Counted from the stretch's first letter, positions 11,667 through 23,344 are shown. The stretch: DNA of 64,000 bases from Trematomus loennbergii (GCA_012861695.1 JAAOOA010000176.1:124001-188000); one strand, 5' to 3'. Notes: generated by a model from the letters alone, not told the origin. Numbers and translations are program-made.

Positions 11667-12987
11667 TGCTCAGGAGTGTTGGTTCAGACTTTATTCTGAC
11701 TTCACTGTCCGTCTACATCTCTTTGGAACAATCAAGAAAAGAATCAACAGATGATGAGATATTAATCTTTGCATGACATTTTTACACATTATAATCAAAG
11801 AGTCAGTCAAAAACAAAAACAAAACAACTTGATTGTTTATTGCTATAGTTTATTTTGCATCATACTTTATTACAGTGTGTTTATAGTTTTCATTTAACTC
11901 ACTGACACTTTATTAAAATCGGAAAATCATTTTAAAATATATTGAGGCATGATTGATGAATGTTCACATTTTGAATCCAAAATCTTTAAAAGAATGAATT
12001 TATTTTCTGTTTTTCTTTGTAATGGATGAAATGAGAAAGTTTGATTAAGTTTTGTGTGAATTCTTGAAGAAATGTAAGAAGTTTGTATTTCGTGCTGAAA
12101 CTTCATGAAATCAACAAACTAACAAATCAAAGCTGTCAGTTCTCCTTTTATCAACATCTAGTTTCTAGTCAAACATCATGTTATAGCAGGATAAGTTATC
12201 AGTTTAACTTTTTTATATTTTTGGGTCTTTTGATGAATTATTTTGATATGTTGTTTTTCTGCAGGGAGCAAGTCATTTAATACATTTAGTTTAATTAATT
12301 ATTTCATTCTTACAATGTTCTTTCGTTAGCCTATGTGACATTTTCAGTCCTATATAGATGGACAATAATTTATGGTAATTGAAAATATCAATTTCTAATT
12401 AACCTAGAGGGAATAACAGCTGTATAATTAAGTGTAGTATTTTTTGCTGCTTCAGATATCTTGTGATTAAATAAGCAGCAGTTTAATTCAGAAATGTGTC
12501 TATGAGGTTGATTTCTGTTTCTTCACGTACATCTGTCAAATAGCCATGTGACAAATTACAGAGAATCAAATGTTGAAAGAATATTGTACAAAAATATAAA
12601 TAAATAATCTGAACTCTTAATGATGTAATCTCTTCTTTAATTCATTGCATCCCTTCAAACATCTGTTTTAACCTTTACATTCATAGATGCCAAACTCATG
12701 AACTCTCTGTCTCCTTGTGTGAAGTCATGTGACGGATGAACCTGCTGTAAACAAAGAAGCTCCCACCCTGATGAAGGAGACTCAGCAGAAAACATGTGAG
12801 GGGTAAAGCATGGCATACTGGAGCTGTGCCACGTGTTTGATTTGATGGAGTTGTTTTGATTCTCTCTTAGAAACTGTCAGGAGTCACATTCACATTCTCC
12901 AACTCCACTGCAGCATTATAACAAATACAAAGTAGCTTCAACATTAAAAACAGTAATGCATTACAATAATTCCTGCAAAATACATAT
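11667..12987. other. 3' flank of TRIM copy A, AT-rich, no gene seen
   Basis: Runs parallel to 41728-43030 in unit B and, for its first 330 bp, to 63665-64000 in unit C. Open frames here differ between copies through indels, which argues against coding. An AATAAA-like signal for the TRIM transcript is not obvious close to the stop. Confidence 0.5.
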
Positions 12988-12991
12988 TTAA

Positions 12992-13627
12992 CCCTTGTGT
13001 TGTGTTCGAAAGCTGTTACCGTTCATGGTGTTCGCGGGTCCATTTTGACCCATGATTTATTCAGTCCAAAACACACACAAAAAATGACTATCATCCAATA
13101 TTGTTTTAACTACATCATAACTAACTTATAATGCATTCATAACCGTACAATCCTGTTGTAATTTAATATTATGGCCCAAAACACATTACACCACATATTG
13201 CACACGTGCATGTGTGAGTTCAGGTTCAAGTGTTAGTGTACATATTCTTTGAGAAAGGTGGAGTTCCCGTGGGGGGAGGGGGGCAGAGGGAGGGGAGACC
13301 AGGTGCATGTTGCGAACAATTATTGTTACAGTTGATGAAGGGGTGGGGGGGGGTGTCTAAAGTCAAAGATGAATCTTGATTGGGCCAAATTTGACCCGAG
13401 TGACCCAAAACAATTCTGCGGGTCTCCCCAGACCCCAACACCAAATTATACACTTTTTATTTAGAGACCTTCAGACTTGGCAAAAATGGTCAAAATGAGT
13501 TTTTAGTGTTTATATATCTGTAGTGGAGGATATCATGAAGCCTTGTTCAGATACAAAAACTAGAGCGTAGTTATTATATCATTCTAACTTGAAACGGGTC
13601 ACGGGAGACCCCAACCCAACATAAGGG
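12992..13627. mobile_element. piggyBac-like MITE, 636 bp
   Basis: TTAA (12988-12991) then CCCTTGTGTTG at the left; CAACATAAGGG then TTAA (13628-13631) at the right. The TTAA duplication and CCCTT ends suit piggyBac. Internally, GGTCCATTTTGACCC is itself a small inverted repeat. No transposase. Confidence 0.75.
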
Positions 13628-13631
13628 TTAA

Positions 13632-13839
13632 TCACTTTGATCATTTGTCTTCATTGACTTCAAACCCAAATGATCCAGTTGTTGATCAGCTGTGTTATTT
13701 AAGGTGTAATAAAACAGCCTCATTGAAGAGGACATACTGAGGGGTTATACACACAGAGCATGACTGTCTGAATGATTTGCTCTGTAGGAGAGTCTTCACT
13801 CAAGATGTACTACTTTCACTACAACATGTATTCATTGTG
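13632..13839. other. Short spacer between transposons
   Basis: Nothing recognised apart from a patch similar to unit B (CTTCAAACCCAAA at about 13660). Confidence 0.4.
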
Positions 13840-14049
13840 CAGTGTGAGAAAAGTTTTTAGAGAGTACTTGTCCATGGACAAGTGAGTTTGGCAATTTACT
13901 TGTCCGAATACATTTTTCACTTGTCCAGAATGGACAAAAATTGGGGCCACTGGAATCTTCTTCTTCGCCAACATATTTACTTTTCCCCACGATTTTTACG
14001 TCACCGCTAACGTAAGTGAGCGGTAAGATTTTACTGCATCACACATACC

Positions 14050-16883
14050 TAGGGTTGGGTATAGTTTGGATTTTAACGATTCCGGTTCTGCTTTTCGATT
14101 CCGGTTATTTTCGGTTCTCGATTCCGGTTCTTTGAGAGGGTAAAAATAAGTCCCATGACAAACTGGGAGAAAAACATATTTATGAAAACATTAAGTCAAA
14201 TCTGTATTCCTATTTAGAAATCACTTCATACTGTTTAATTTCTTACGGTTATTGAATACAATTATATAAAAATAATCTCTGCATTGTTTAGTTAGTTCTA
14301 TGTGGTGCAGTTTGAGAATGTACAATTGGCCCAGTCTCCTCTGATGTTACACTGCAACCTGCCTGTGAGACAGAGTCCAACCACACATGTCCAACACATA
14401 GGCCTAATAATAATAATACATTATATTTATAGCCTATAGGCCTAGCGCTTTTCTACAACTCAAAGACGCTTGCATGCTTACACATGTCCTGCAATACACA
14501 TGCTGCAGCTGCCCAGCCTGCTCACTGTTTGTAAAAGTAAATAAATACTATTTTCATTTCAATAATGTATTTTCTATACCTGCTTCATAAACAATACTGA
14601 CATCCCTGTGCTCCTCCGAGTCTGGGGGTCGGGGATGTGAGGACAGCGCGAGGACACAGACAGGGAGGCTGATTTACTTCATAAAGGAAATGGCGGTCAA
14701 TATTAACAACACAGGAGCTAAAACGCTTAAAGGGCCCATGTCATGGCCATTTCCACTGATCATAATTACATTGTTGAGGTATACTAAAATAGATTTATAC
14801 TGTGCAATTTTCCAAACTCACATTGGTTTCGCATACAGCATCTCTGTCAAGCATGTGTATTCAGCAGTATTCACTTTCCACTAAACGGCTTGTTGGAGCT
14901 CTAGCCCCCCCCTCCCTGTGAGCCTAGTGTGCTCCGATTGGTCAGCTCGGCCACTCGTTCTGATTAGTCAACCACCAGAGAGGCTGCGCCCATGTCTAAC
15001 AGTGCTTTTCCCGGCTGCTCTCAGCGTAACATCAGTCTTATCATGGCGTCGGCACAGCCATATATTTTATATACATATATATTTGTAACTGTTGTTATAG
15101 AAGAGTGTGACGGCCCCAGGGCCTTTGTCTTACGATGGGTTGGAGCTGAAGAGGCTAATCAGCACGATCACGGACACCTCCGGACACTACGGCCCCAGTC
15201 TCTCTCCAAAGCGGCTGCAGGAAGACTAACTGCGATCCTCTCAACCACCTATATCTGCATTTACGACAATAAATGTGCCGTGGTTTTGTCTCCTTGTCTT
15301 TGTGGCCTACGAGCCGCTCATAACAAAGAGTAAGTTATTTTTACCCGTTATAAACTACTACTGTTTGATGATAAATCAAATCATGGTTTGCTATATATGA
15401 ATTCAGGGAAGAAAGGATAGGCCTACTAAGTATTTCCATTAAACTTTATTTTTAGAAATGTACAAAATGAACATAAATATACATATATACACGGTATATC
15501 ATCCATTCCTCCTCCTCGCATCTTGCTGCGCACAGCCGGTGCTGCGGTGCCTTTTAGCACGACGCCTCAGTAGTAGTAGAAGTGCCTTTTAGCACGTCAT
15601 GGATTGTCCGCCAGTATCTGGCTGGACGAAATCAAATGCAAATCACAAATATTAGAGAAACTAAGTTGTTTTAGATTCGTTAGGAGTAGTTGTGTAATGA
15701 ACAGCTTGCCTGCTAATATGCTAACCTAGCTTTGTTTACCTTGGTAGCTAACACGATATGAACGTTAGCTTGGAGGAAAGGCAACTATAATGCGTGTAAT
15801 AAAACTACTATGAACAAAAGCTAGTGGTTCATATTAGGCTAGCAATAACGTGTTTATAATTGTAATCGCATACGGGTATTCTGCTACCATACAATGTAAC
15901 TTGCATGAATACATTGTTTTGCGCTAGCATACAGCTAGCCTCGTTAGCTACATGCAGTATATGTACGGTCACAATGTACGGTAAATCACAGTACAGTATA
16001 CTGTATGAGTATTCCGTGTGTGTGAATGCAGACATTCTCCTGCTATGAGATACATGTATGCAAGGCCATCTGCTGATATTAGAGTTGATATATGGAAACT
16101 CTAGCAACTTAGTTAGCACAGTTAGCACTGTGTCAATGGCTTAGCAGTCCAACACAGTTTACACATTAAACAGTCTTGTTTGATAAATACACAAATAACA
16201 ATGCAAACTTACAGGTTGTATACCCAGATCTTCCCCTGCTCCAAACGGTCCAAACAAGCTGTGCATATCCGGCCTCAAACTGGGCAATGTTTTGGAAGCT
16301 TTCGTCTGTGAAATGCCGGTTCTTCGAACCTCTGGAGGAGGAACCCGCCGCTGCTGGTGTGGCCATAGCTCTTCGGGATTGGTCCATTTCGTTCCAGGTA
16401 CCGCATGACATCATGCGGTACCCGGAAGAATCAAATGGGCAGTGACGTATCTCCAACGAGGCGTTTTGGGGAGGTATTTTCTGTGTTAGAGTTTTACTCG
16501 CTACAGGGTGTACTTTGAGGGTTTTGACTCTGCACACCGTTTACATGCATAAAAACCTTCATAACACACAAGGGGACGGGTAATAACCGGAAAAGCATGA
16601 CATGGGAGCTTTAATAACCTTCATTACGTGTTAAAGAAAGAACATAAGAAAGTTTGACAAAGATTAGGCTGTTAAACGGGCAGCGGGTCCGCTGTGTGTA
16701 GAAAGAGAGAGGGAGAGAGAGAGACGCTGAACTGCACCGTGCAGCGATCAGATGATCCGGAGCAGAGAGAGAGAGCTGCGGTCCGCGGGGCTCGGCCTCC
16801 TGTCCTCACAACTCTTATTAATCCCGGTACCGGACAATTGTTATTTGTTCCTACTCGGAACCGAGTTTTGCTTCCCAACCCTG
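14050..16883. mobile_element. Middle element of the nest (TAGGGTTGGG ends)
   Basis: TAGGGTTGGG at the left and CCCAACCCTG at the right are inverted relatives, followed inward by CGGTTCTCGATTCCGG and CTACTCGGAACCGAG repeats of a kind common in fish hAT elements. No convincing target duplication was found. Its coding capacity is gone. Confidence 0.5.
14731..16610. mobile_element. Innermost element: TTAA-type (Kolobok-like), 1880 bp
   Basis: AGGGCCCATGTCATG at the left and CATGACATGGGAGCT at the right are inverted, and TTAA flanks both (14727-14730, 16611-16614). TTAA duplications with AG-starting termini suit Kolobok better than piggyBac. Open frames at 14992-15333 and 16166-16537 match no family I know. 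Confidence 0.7.
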
Positions 16884-17859
16884 CCACTGTGCTACACTTC
16901 CCGCACTGCCCCGCCCCCGTCTAACAGTACAGAAAGCGGCGAGATGCATTTCCTTAGGAATCGACAAGCAGAACCAAAACTAACATTTCTAAACGAACAA
17001 TGGCGGACACGGACAATTTGCGAATGAGTTCTGCATTTTGTAAACTGAGTTTATCAATAATTTGTCAATAAATGAGGGCTAAAAACGTCACTTGTCCGCT
17101 GGACAAGTCAATTGAAAGATCTACTTGTCCGACATTGTAAATAACACGTCCCGGGCGGTGGGACGGGTACTTTTTCGCACACTGTTGTGTAACCTACAGT
17201 CTTCAAGGAGAACATATACAAATGTGCAAAATGTGCTCCACATCATAATATGTGATTGCATGGTCACGTTTCACTTCCCGTAAACACCACAAGATGAAGA
17301 CAAAGTCAAGATGTGTTTAACAGCTGGATCATTTTGAACACTGAACATGTCATTTCTTTCACTTATTCACATGAATATTATTGTTTCATGCACAGGTTGA
17401 TCAATAGCCATTTTATTGTAATACATATCCTTCACAGAAACACCATCCTGTTTGACAGACATACTGTATGTCCAGGGAATGTAAGAGATGAATCTCTGCT
17501 GTGGCTCTCGTTGTGGCTTCATCAGGCACAAAGTGGTCCAATCATCTCAAACACATTCAGATTGCATTATATCTTAGACATGAGTCTTTCAGCTCTTCAC
17601 AGTCCAACTGTTGTTTTGAGCTGCTATCATGAACCCTGGTTGAACAACTTGAAAACAGAATTAATTAAAAAAAAATGTCAGACAATCATTTCATTTTCTG
17701 TTATCTCATTCCTTCCTTTGTTAACCGGAGTTAGAGAACAACTCAGCTGCTACAAACCTACTTACAGGGCAACATAAGTATCTGTATGAGTGCAGTTTGT
17801 CTTTCCTCATGCCAAACACTTTACACCACAAACATTTACTGTTAAAATACAAATCAGTG

Positions 17860-18082
17860 TCAGCTCCTGCACGTTCTCTTGAAGCCCCGCCTCCAGGAAG
17901 TAGTCTCTGTTTAATGAGCCAATTAGGCTTTCCCCTCTCATCCTGAACAGGTCATCCTCCTGGTCAAAGGTCAGAGGAAGGCTGAAGATGGGAACTCCCT
18001 GGTAGATGGCCTCTTGAAGTGTGTTGGTGACCTTCTGATGTGACCACTCAAGCTCTGCTATCTCCTCAGTGTCAAATAATTG
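17860..18082 (-). pseudogene. UDP-glycosyltransferase-like fragment, unit A
   Basis: The minus strand reads TNTLQEAIYQGVPIFSLPL followed by TFDQEDDLFRM. This resembles the sugar-nucleotide-binding signature of UGTs (HGGxN...EAIYxGVPxxxxPLxxDQxDN..R). The HGG part is replaced and nothing upstream or downstream continues, so only about 45 codons survive. Unit B has the same fragment at about 43620-43815 with different indels. The assignment rests on this signature only. Confidence 0.5.
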
Positions 18083-18515
18083 TGTTACGAACTCAGACAC
18101 TTAGGATGTAGGACCCAATTGCACGACCCGGGAGACAGAGGTAAAGTACTTGTAAGATACTTTATTTTCCAAATACAGCAATGAACAACAAAAAAGGTAA
18201 CTATCAAATCTCTAACCGAGATGACAAAAATAGAGGAACAAAATGAAAGCGCTCACGTAGTGAGGAATCAAACTTTACAAGAGCACAAAGAGCATAGACC
18301 TGACCATAGCAAGAGACAATACGAACTGACAAAGAACACTTGGGAGACAGGGGAATATAAGCACAGGGTAACTAGACACAGGTGGGACCAATCAGGGGCG
18401 GGGCTGACATTGATGAGCACAGGAGACACAGGTGAAAATAATCAGGAAGCCTGGAATGAGAGAAAGCAAACGTAAATAACATGCATCTCTCTAGCATTTC
18501 TGTCGGTGCACAACA
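18083..18515 (-). repeat. 3' LTR of the chromovirus
   Basis: On the minus strand: a TATA-like CTTATATTC (18361-18353), then GTCAGTTCGT (18330-18321), proposed as the start of R, then AATAAA (18166-18161) as the polyadenylation signal. The last 25 bases of the pol frame read into this LTR. Confidence 0.95.
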
Positions 18516-21500
18516 GTACCCCCCCCTCTAGGGCCAACTCCTGATGGCCCAGGCTGATTGTAAAAATCGTGGATAAGCGTCTTGTCTACGATAAATGACG
18601 CAGCTACCCAGCTTCTAGCCTCAGGACCGTAACCCTTCCAGTCTACCAGGAATTGCTTCCCCCTCCCCCTATTACGGACCTCTAGTAGCTTACGGACCTT
18701 GTAAACCTCACCCCCTTCAAAGAACTCGGGCGGTGGAGGGGGCTTGGAGGCGGGAACAAGTGTGCTCTCACACACCGGCTTGATTTTACTGACGTGAAAC
18801 GTCGGATGTACTCTCATAGTTCTGGGGAGTTGCAAGCGTACAGACACCGGGTTGATGACTCTGGACACCGGGAAAGGACCCACAAATCTCGGAGCCAGTT
18901 TCCTTGAGGCGACATGGAGTGGTAAGTCCTTAGTGGAAAGCCAAACATTTTGGCCTGGTCTGTAGGAGGGAGCGACCCTGCGATGGACGTCTGCAACAGC
19001 CTTCATCCGAGCTGAACTTCGGAGAAGAGCCTGGCGAGCACCAGCCCAAACTCGTCGACAACGTCTGATCATGGCATGAGCCGATGGAACCCTCACCTCT
19101 TCCTCGTTGTTAGGGAAAAATGGAGGCTGGAAACCATTGACACAATGGAATGGAGAGACACCTGTGGCTGCCGTAGGAAGAGTATTGTGGGCAAACTCGA
19201 CCCATGTGAGGTGGTCACTCCAGGTAGTCTGGTTCCGGGAGACGAGACAACGTAGCGTAGTCTCTAGTTCCTGGTTCAGACGCTCCGACTGTCCATTTGA
19301 CTGAGGATGATATCCTGATGACAAGCTGACGGTGGCACCTATGAGTCGACAAAACTCCTTCCAGAAAACGGAAATGAATTGTGGACCCCTGTCGGAAACA
19401 ATGTCATCAGGGAATCCATGGATCCTGAATATGTGATTCATCATGACCTCTGCGGTGACTTTGGCAGAGGGAAGCTTGGTCAATGGGATGAAGTGAGCCA
19501 TCTTTGAAAATCGATCCACCACTGTTAAGACCGTAGTCTTGCCTCTGGATGAAGGAAATCCTGTCACAAAATCCATTGAAATGTGTGACCAAGGACGTTG
19601 GGGAATCGGCAGGGGCTGGAGCAAGCCCATCTTGACTTGTGATGAGGTCTTATTACACGCACACACCGGACAAGCCGCTACGTACTCTGCCACATCTTTC
19701 TTCATGGCTGGCCACCAGAAACGTTGTTGTATCCTGAACATTGTCCTTGTTACCCCCGGATGGCACGAAAGCACAGATGAGTGAGCCCAGTGGATGACCT
19801 TGGAGTGAAGAGCCTCAGGAACAAACAGCAGATTGTTGGGACACTCGCTAGGTGCTGGATTCTTGACATTCGCCTTTTTTACGTCCGACTCCACTTGCCA
19901 GGAAAAGGCTCCGATCACACGGTTAAGTGGAAGGATGGTCTTGGGCTCTACCGCAAGTGGTTCTGGATCATAAAGACGAGACAAAGCATCGGGTTTTTGA
20001 TTCTGAGACCCGGGACGAAAAGAGAGGGTGAAATTGAACCTACTAAAGAATAGTGTCCACCTGGCCTGACGGGAGTTGAGACGCTTAGCCTTTCTTATAT
20101 ATTCCAGATTCTTGTGATCTGTCCAGACTAAAAACGGCTGCTCTGCACCCTCTAACCAGTGTCTCCATTCCTCGAGGGCAGCTTTTACAGCTAACAGTTC
20201 CTTGTTCCCCACGTCGTAATTCCGCTCTGCCGTTGTCAGTTTCCGCGACAGGTAAGCACATGGATGCATCTTGTTGTCTTCTGCAGAACGTTGAGACAGT
20301 ACTCCTCCAATTCCCTCATTGGAAGCATCAACCTCGACCATAAACTGGCGCTGGGGATCTGGAATGGTGAGTATGGGGGCTGATGTGAATCTCTCTCTGA
20401 GACGTTGGAAAGCGAAGTCCGCCTGGGGAGTCCACTTGAAAGGAACCTTAGGAGAAGTCAGAACATGTAGAGGGGCAGCAACAGAACTGAAATTCCTAAT
20501 AAACTTCCTATAGAAGTTAGCAAACCCTAGAAACTGTTGGACCTTCTTCCTGGAGTCTGGTGTAGGCCACTGGGATACTGCACTGATTTTAGCAGGATCC
20601 ATTTGCATATGATTAGGTGAGATTATGTATCCTAAGAAGGATACCTCTTTTGTGTGGAACTCACACTTCTCTGCCTTGACATATAACTGATTCTCTAGCA
20701 GTTTCTGCAAAACCTGACGGACATGGTTAACATGAGACTTAGCGTCTGGGGAGAAAATCAGAATATCATCCAGATACACAAACACTGAAATATTCAAAAA
20801 TTCCCGTAAAACCTCATTCACAAGAGCTTGAAACACAGCCGGTGCATTGCATAGTCCAAAAGGCATTACTAGATACTCATAGTGACCACTCTGAGTGTTG
20901 AATCCTGTCTTCCACTCATCCCCTTTTCTTATTCTAACCAAGTGATATGCATTTCTTAAATCTAACTTGGTGAATATTTTGGCAGTTTGAAGTAGTTCAA
21001 AGGCAGATGTCATGAGTGGCAGAGGATAGCGGTTCTTCACCGTAATGTCATTTAGTGGACTGTAGTCTATGCAAGGTCTCAGAGACCCGTCTTTCTTTCC
21101 CACAAAGAAAAATCCCGCTCCGGCTGGAGAAGATGAAGGACGGATAATTCCTGATTTGAGTGAAGAGGAAATGTATTCGTCCATTGCTGCTCTCTCAGGT
21201 CTCGAAATCGAATAAATGGGAATGGGGGCTCCCGGTAAGAGATCAATGGGACAGTCAAAATCTCGGTGAGGAGGTAGCGACATGGCTTTGGATTTGTTAA
21301 AGGCTTCCTTTAAATCATGGTAACAGGAAGGTACCTTCTGTAGATCAGGATAGTCGGGGTGATCTATAATGATTTTACGAGAGTCTGTTGGTGCATTAAC
21401 AGGTTGTGAAAGTTTACACCTGCCCATACAATCCTCTCCCCATTCTTTAATTTTCCCTGAACGCCAGTCAATGTGAGGATTGTGGATCTTTAGCCATGGA

Positions 21501-22054
21501 AACCCCAATATAATCGGGTGCTGAGCCGACTCAAAAATATGGAATTGCATGCTCTCGGTATGGTCCTTATTCACAGTAATCTGAATGGGCTCAGTGCAAT
21601 GGGTAACTGTGAACAACAAGCGGCCGTCTAAGGCACTGGCATTAATAGGATGAGATAGCGGAACAGTCTTTATTTCTAGCTGATTTACTACGCCCCAGTC
21701 CATAAGACTTTCGTCAGCCCCTGAGTCTATTAACACACCCTGGTCAATGGTTTGATTGTTAATACAAATGTTTACCTGCGTAACAGGTCGAGGAGGAAAG
21801 TCTGCGGGAAACTTGCTCACCAGCGCCCTCCTTTTGACTGGTGAGCACGATCTTTTCCCGGGCATGAAGCGAGTTGATGATCCGACTGGCCGCAGTAGAA
21901 ACAACAACCCTCCCGTAGACGGCGCTGCCTCTCCTCCAGAGAAAGCCTGGTTCTTCCCAGCTGCATGGGTTCCCCGGAGCCATTCGGAAGTGTAATCCTC
22001 TGACGGTGTGGTAACATGGGCTGGACATCCTCGGCTGGCGGCGCGACCCACCAA
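18491..22054 (-). CDS. pol: Chromovirus pol: protease, RT, RNase H, integrase, chromodomain
   Basis: An unbroken 1187-codon frame. Protease DSGA is at residues 110-113. The reverse transcriptase has [10 protein letters not shown] and the catalytic YLDD at 427-430. RNase H begins at VDAS (575-578) with WTDHKNLEY at 644-652. The integrase has an HHCC zinc finger (about 755-800) and a D-D-35-E triad at Asp828, Asp888 and Glu924. A chromodomain (about 1110-1165, VDWKGYG) closes the protein. The frame is entered from gag, most simply by a -1 shift in the 22054-21817 overlap, so the first ~80 codons are probably not used. It runs through the polypurine tract and stops inside the 3' LTR. All key catalytic residues are present, so the enzyme looks functional. 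Confidence 0.95.
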   Translation of the reverse strand: MVGRAASRGCPAHVTTPSEDYTSEWLRGTHAAGKNQAFSGGEAAPSTGGLLFLLRPVGSSTRFMPGKRSCSPVKRRALVSKFPADFPPRPVTQVNICINNQTIDQGVLIDSGADESLMDWGVVNQLEIKTVPLSHPINASALDGRLLFTVTHCTEPIQITVNKDHTESMQFHIFESAQHPIILGFPWLKIHNPHIDWRSGKIKEWGEDCMGRCKLSQPVNAPTDSRKIIIDHPDYPDLQKVPSCYHDLKEAFNKSKAMSLPPHRDFDCPIDLLPGAPIPIYSISRPERAAMDEYISSSLKSGIIRPSSSPAGAGFFFVGKKDGSLRPCIDYSPLNDITVKNRYPLPLMTSAFELLQTAKIFTKLDLRNAYHLVRIRKGDEWKTGFNTQSGHYEYLVMPFGLCNAPAVFQALVNEVLREFLNISVFVYLDDILIFSPDAKSHVNHVRQVLQKLLENQLYVKAEKCEFHTKEVSFLGYIISPNHMQMDPAKISAVSQWPTPDSRKKVQQFLGFANFYRKFIRNFSSVAAPLHVLTSPKVPFKWTPQADFAFQRLRERFTSAPILTIPDPQRQFMVEVDASNEGIGGVLSQRSAEDNKMHPCAYLSRKLTTAERNYDVGNKELLAVKAALEEWRHWLEGAEQPFLVWTDHKNLEYIRKAKRLNSRQARWTLFFSRFNFTLSFRPGSQNQKPDALSRLYDPEPLAVEPKTILPLNRVIGAFSWQVESDVKKANVKNPAPSECPNNLLFVPEALHSKVIHWAHSSVLSCHPGVTRTMFRIQQRFWWPAMKKDVAEYVAACPVCACNKTSSQVKMGLLQPLPIPQRPWSHISMDFVTGFPSSRGKTTVLTVVDRFSKMAHFIPLTKLPSAKVTAEVMMNHIFRIHGFPDDIVSDRGPQFISVFWKEFCRLIGATVSLSSGYHPQSNGQSERLNQELETTLRCLVSRNQTTWSDHLTWVEFAHNTLPTAATGVSPFHCVNGFQPPFFPNNEEEVRVPSAHAMIRRCRRVWAGARQALLRSSARMKAVADVHRRVAPSYRPGQNVWLSTKDLPLHVASRKLAPRFVGPFPVSRVINPVSVRLQLPRTMRVHPTFHVSKIKPVCESTLVPASKPPPPPEFFEGGEVYKVRKLLEVRNRGRGKQFLVDWKGYGPEARSWVAASFIVDKTLIHDFYNQPGPSGVGPRGGGTVVHRQKC
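18516..18530 (-). other. Polypurine tract of the chromovirus
   Basis: The minus strand reads TAGAGGGGGGGGTAC immediately before the 3' LTR, the usual place and composition for priming plus-strand DNA. Confidence 0.8.
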
Positions 22055-22895
22055 GATGCATTCTGGGAGCTGGGAATAACGTCTCGGTTGCGTCGACGCT
22101 CCCTCTCTCTTTCCCGAAGACGGTTATCGATCCGGATGGCCACGGCGATGAGAGATTCCAGATCCCGGGGTGTCTCCAGTGGAGCCAGCTGGTCTTTTAT
22201 CGGTTCCGAAAGTCCCGTCATGAAGGCGTCACGAAGAGCCGGAACATTCCATCCGCTGTCCGCTGCTGCTGTGCGAAACTCGATGGCGTAATCAACCACC
22301 TGGCGGTTGAGCTGGCGTATATGAAAAAGTTTTCTGCTGGCCTCTGTAGCAGGCGATGAGTGGTCAAAAATACGACTCATAGTCTCTATGAAATCGGTCA
22401 ATGAGTAACATAGTTCAGTTTCTCTTGACCATTCTGCAGTAGCCCAGGCTGCAGCTCTTCCCGTTAAATGAGACACAATAAACGCCACTTTACCATGGTC
22501 CGATGAAAAGGCTCCTGGGTTGTGTTGAAAATGCAGATCGCACTGTACCAAAAAGGCTCTGCAATTAGAAGAATCTCCGGAAAATCTCTCCGGAAGAGCC
22601 AGCCGTAAAGGGGAAAAACAGCCTGACTTGGGAAATCAGCTGGAGCATTGACAGGCAACCTCTCAGTTGTGGATGACGTCACCGGAGGAGCAGTCTGTTG
22701 GTGAGTGAAAAAATGATTCATTTGGACAGCCAGTTGTTGCATCTGTGTGGATAATGCTTCCTGAATCCCGGCCTGGCGTCCTCTTAGTTCTTGCATTTCC
22801 TGGTTGACTAGGCCCAGCTGTTCCTCGTGATGAAAGATCTTCACGCCCTGTGCTGACAGCGCTGCGTGAAGCGTTCTTGGGTCGGCTGGGTCCAT
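21817..22895 (-). pseudogene. gag: Chromovirus gag, split by one frameshift
   Basis: It starts at ATG 22895 (MDPADPRTLH), only 16 bases after the 5' LTR. The first frame covers a coiled N-terminal part, then fails near 22608-22620, a T/C homopolymer run on the coding strand. The rest, capsid-like and ending in a CCHC knuckle ([14 protein letters not shown]), continues in the next frame to 21817. A single missing base would explain the break. Either the element is defective in gag, or the base is an assembly error; the intact pol makes an error at a homopolymer plausible. Confidence 0.85.
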
Positions 22896-22899
22896 AATG

Positions 22900-22909
22900 G
22901 TCAGTTCGT
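22900..22909 (-). promoter_or_regulatory. Primer-binding site, self-priming type
   Basis: The leader between the 5' LTR and gag reads ACGAACTGAC on the minus strand. It is the exact complement of GTCAGTTCGT in the LTR (23159-23150), about 26 bases downstream of a TATA-like box. Elements of the Tf1/sushi group prime minus-strand DNA from the 5' end of their own RNA in this way; no ordinary tRNA complement is seen here. Confidence 0.7.
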
Positions 22910-22911
22910 TC

Positions 22912-23344
22912 TGTTACGAACTCAGACACTTAGGATGTAGGACCCAATTGCACGACCCGGGAGACAGAGGTAAAGTACTTGTAAGATACTTTATTTTCCA
23001 AATACAGCAATGAACAACAAAAAAGGTAACTATCAAATCTCTAACCGAGATGACAAAAATAGAGGAACAAAATGAAAGCGCTCACGTAGTGAGGAATCAA
23101 ACTTTACAAGAGCACAAAGAGCATAGACCTGACCATAGCAAGAGACAATACGAACTGACAAAGAACACTTGGGAGACAGGGGAATATAAGCACAGGGTAA
23201 CTAGACACAGGTGGGACCAATCAGGGGCGGGGCTGACATTGATGAGCACAGGAGACACAGGTGAAAATAATCAGGAAGCCTGGAATGAGAGAAAGCAAAC
23301 GTAAATAACATGCATCTCTCTAGCATTTCTGTCGGTGCACAACA
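22912..23344 (-). repeat. 5' LTR of the chromovirus
   Basis: 433 bp, identical by eye to 18083-18515. The promoter signals on the minus strand are CTTATATTC (23190-23182) and the proposed transcript start at about 23159. Confidence 0.95.

Larger units (their letters stand above)
13840..17184. mobile_element. Outer element of a three-level nest (CAGTGTG ends)
   Basis: CAGTGTGAGAAAAGTTTTTA at 13840 pairs with TACTTTTTCGCACACTG ending at 17184. TTGTG occurs directly outside both ends (13835-13839, 17185-17189), a possible 5-bp duplication. Both ends carry ACTTGTCC / GGACAAGT subterminal repeats. Its interior is occupied by 14050-16883. Family uncertain (hAT-like ends, but not an 8-bp duplication). 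Confidence 0.55.
1..18082 (+). repeat. Segmental duplication unit A
   Basis: Positions 1-3939 and 8230-11999 align almost base for base with 56271-64000 (unit C). Positions 8513-12966 and about 17285-18082 align with 39113-43821 (unit B). Unit A is longer because it gained insertions at 3940-8230 and about 12967-17284. Relative to both B and C it has lost about 70 bp near 9165, where they keep a stretch before AATGAATGATAGC. Its right edge is the chromovirus LTR, so its true end is hidden. Confidence 0.9.
18083..23344 (-). mobile_element. Ty3/gypsy chromovirus (Tf1/sushi-like), full length, 5262 bp
   Basis: Two 433-bp LTRs in direct orientation (TGTTACGAACTCAG...CGGTGCACAACA on the plus strand) flank gag and pol on the minus strand. 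By eye the LTRs are identical along their length, so the insertion is recent. Order on the minus strand: 5' LTR, short leader, gag, PR-RT-RNase H-integrase-chromodomain, polypurine tract, 3' LTR. Flanks are TTG at the left and CCAA at the right, so I find no target-site duplication. It lies at the end of the unit A homology, next to the UGT-like fragment. Confidence 0.95.

Noticed and set aside
13226..13453. Minus-strand 75-codon frame in the piggyBac-like MITE
   Set aside because: Low-complexity, proline-rich product of G-rich sequence; no transposase similarity.
18221..18475. 84-codon plus-strand frame in each chromovirus LTR
   Set aside because: Lies wholly within the LTR, opposite to transcription; identical in both LTRs because the LTRs are identical.
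21756..22291. Plus-strand frames opposite gag and protease
   Set aside because: Antisense shadows of the real minus-strand genes.
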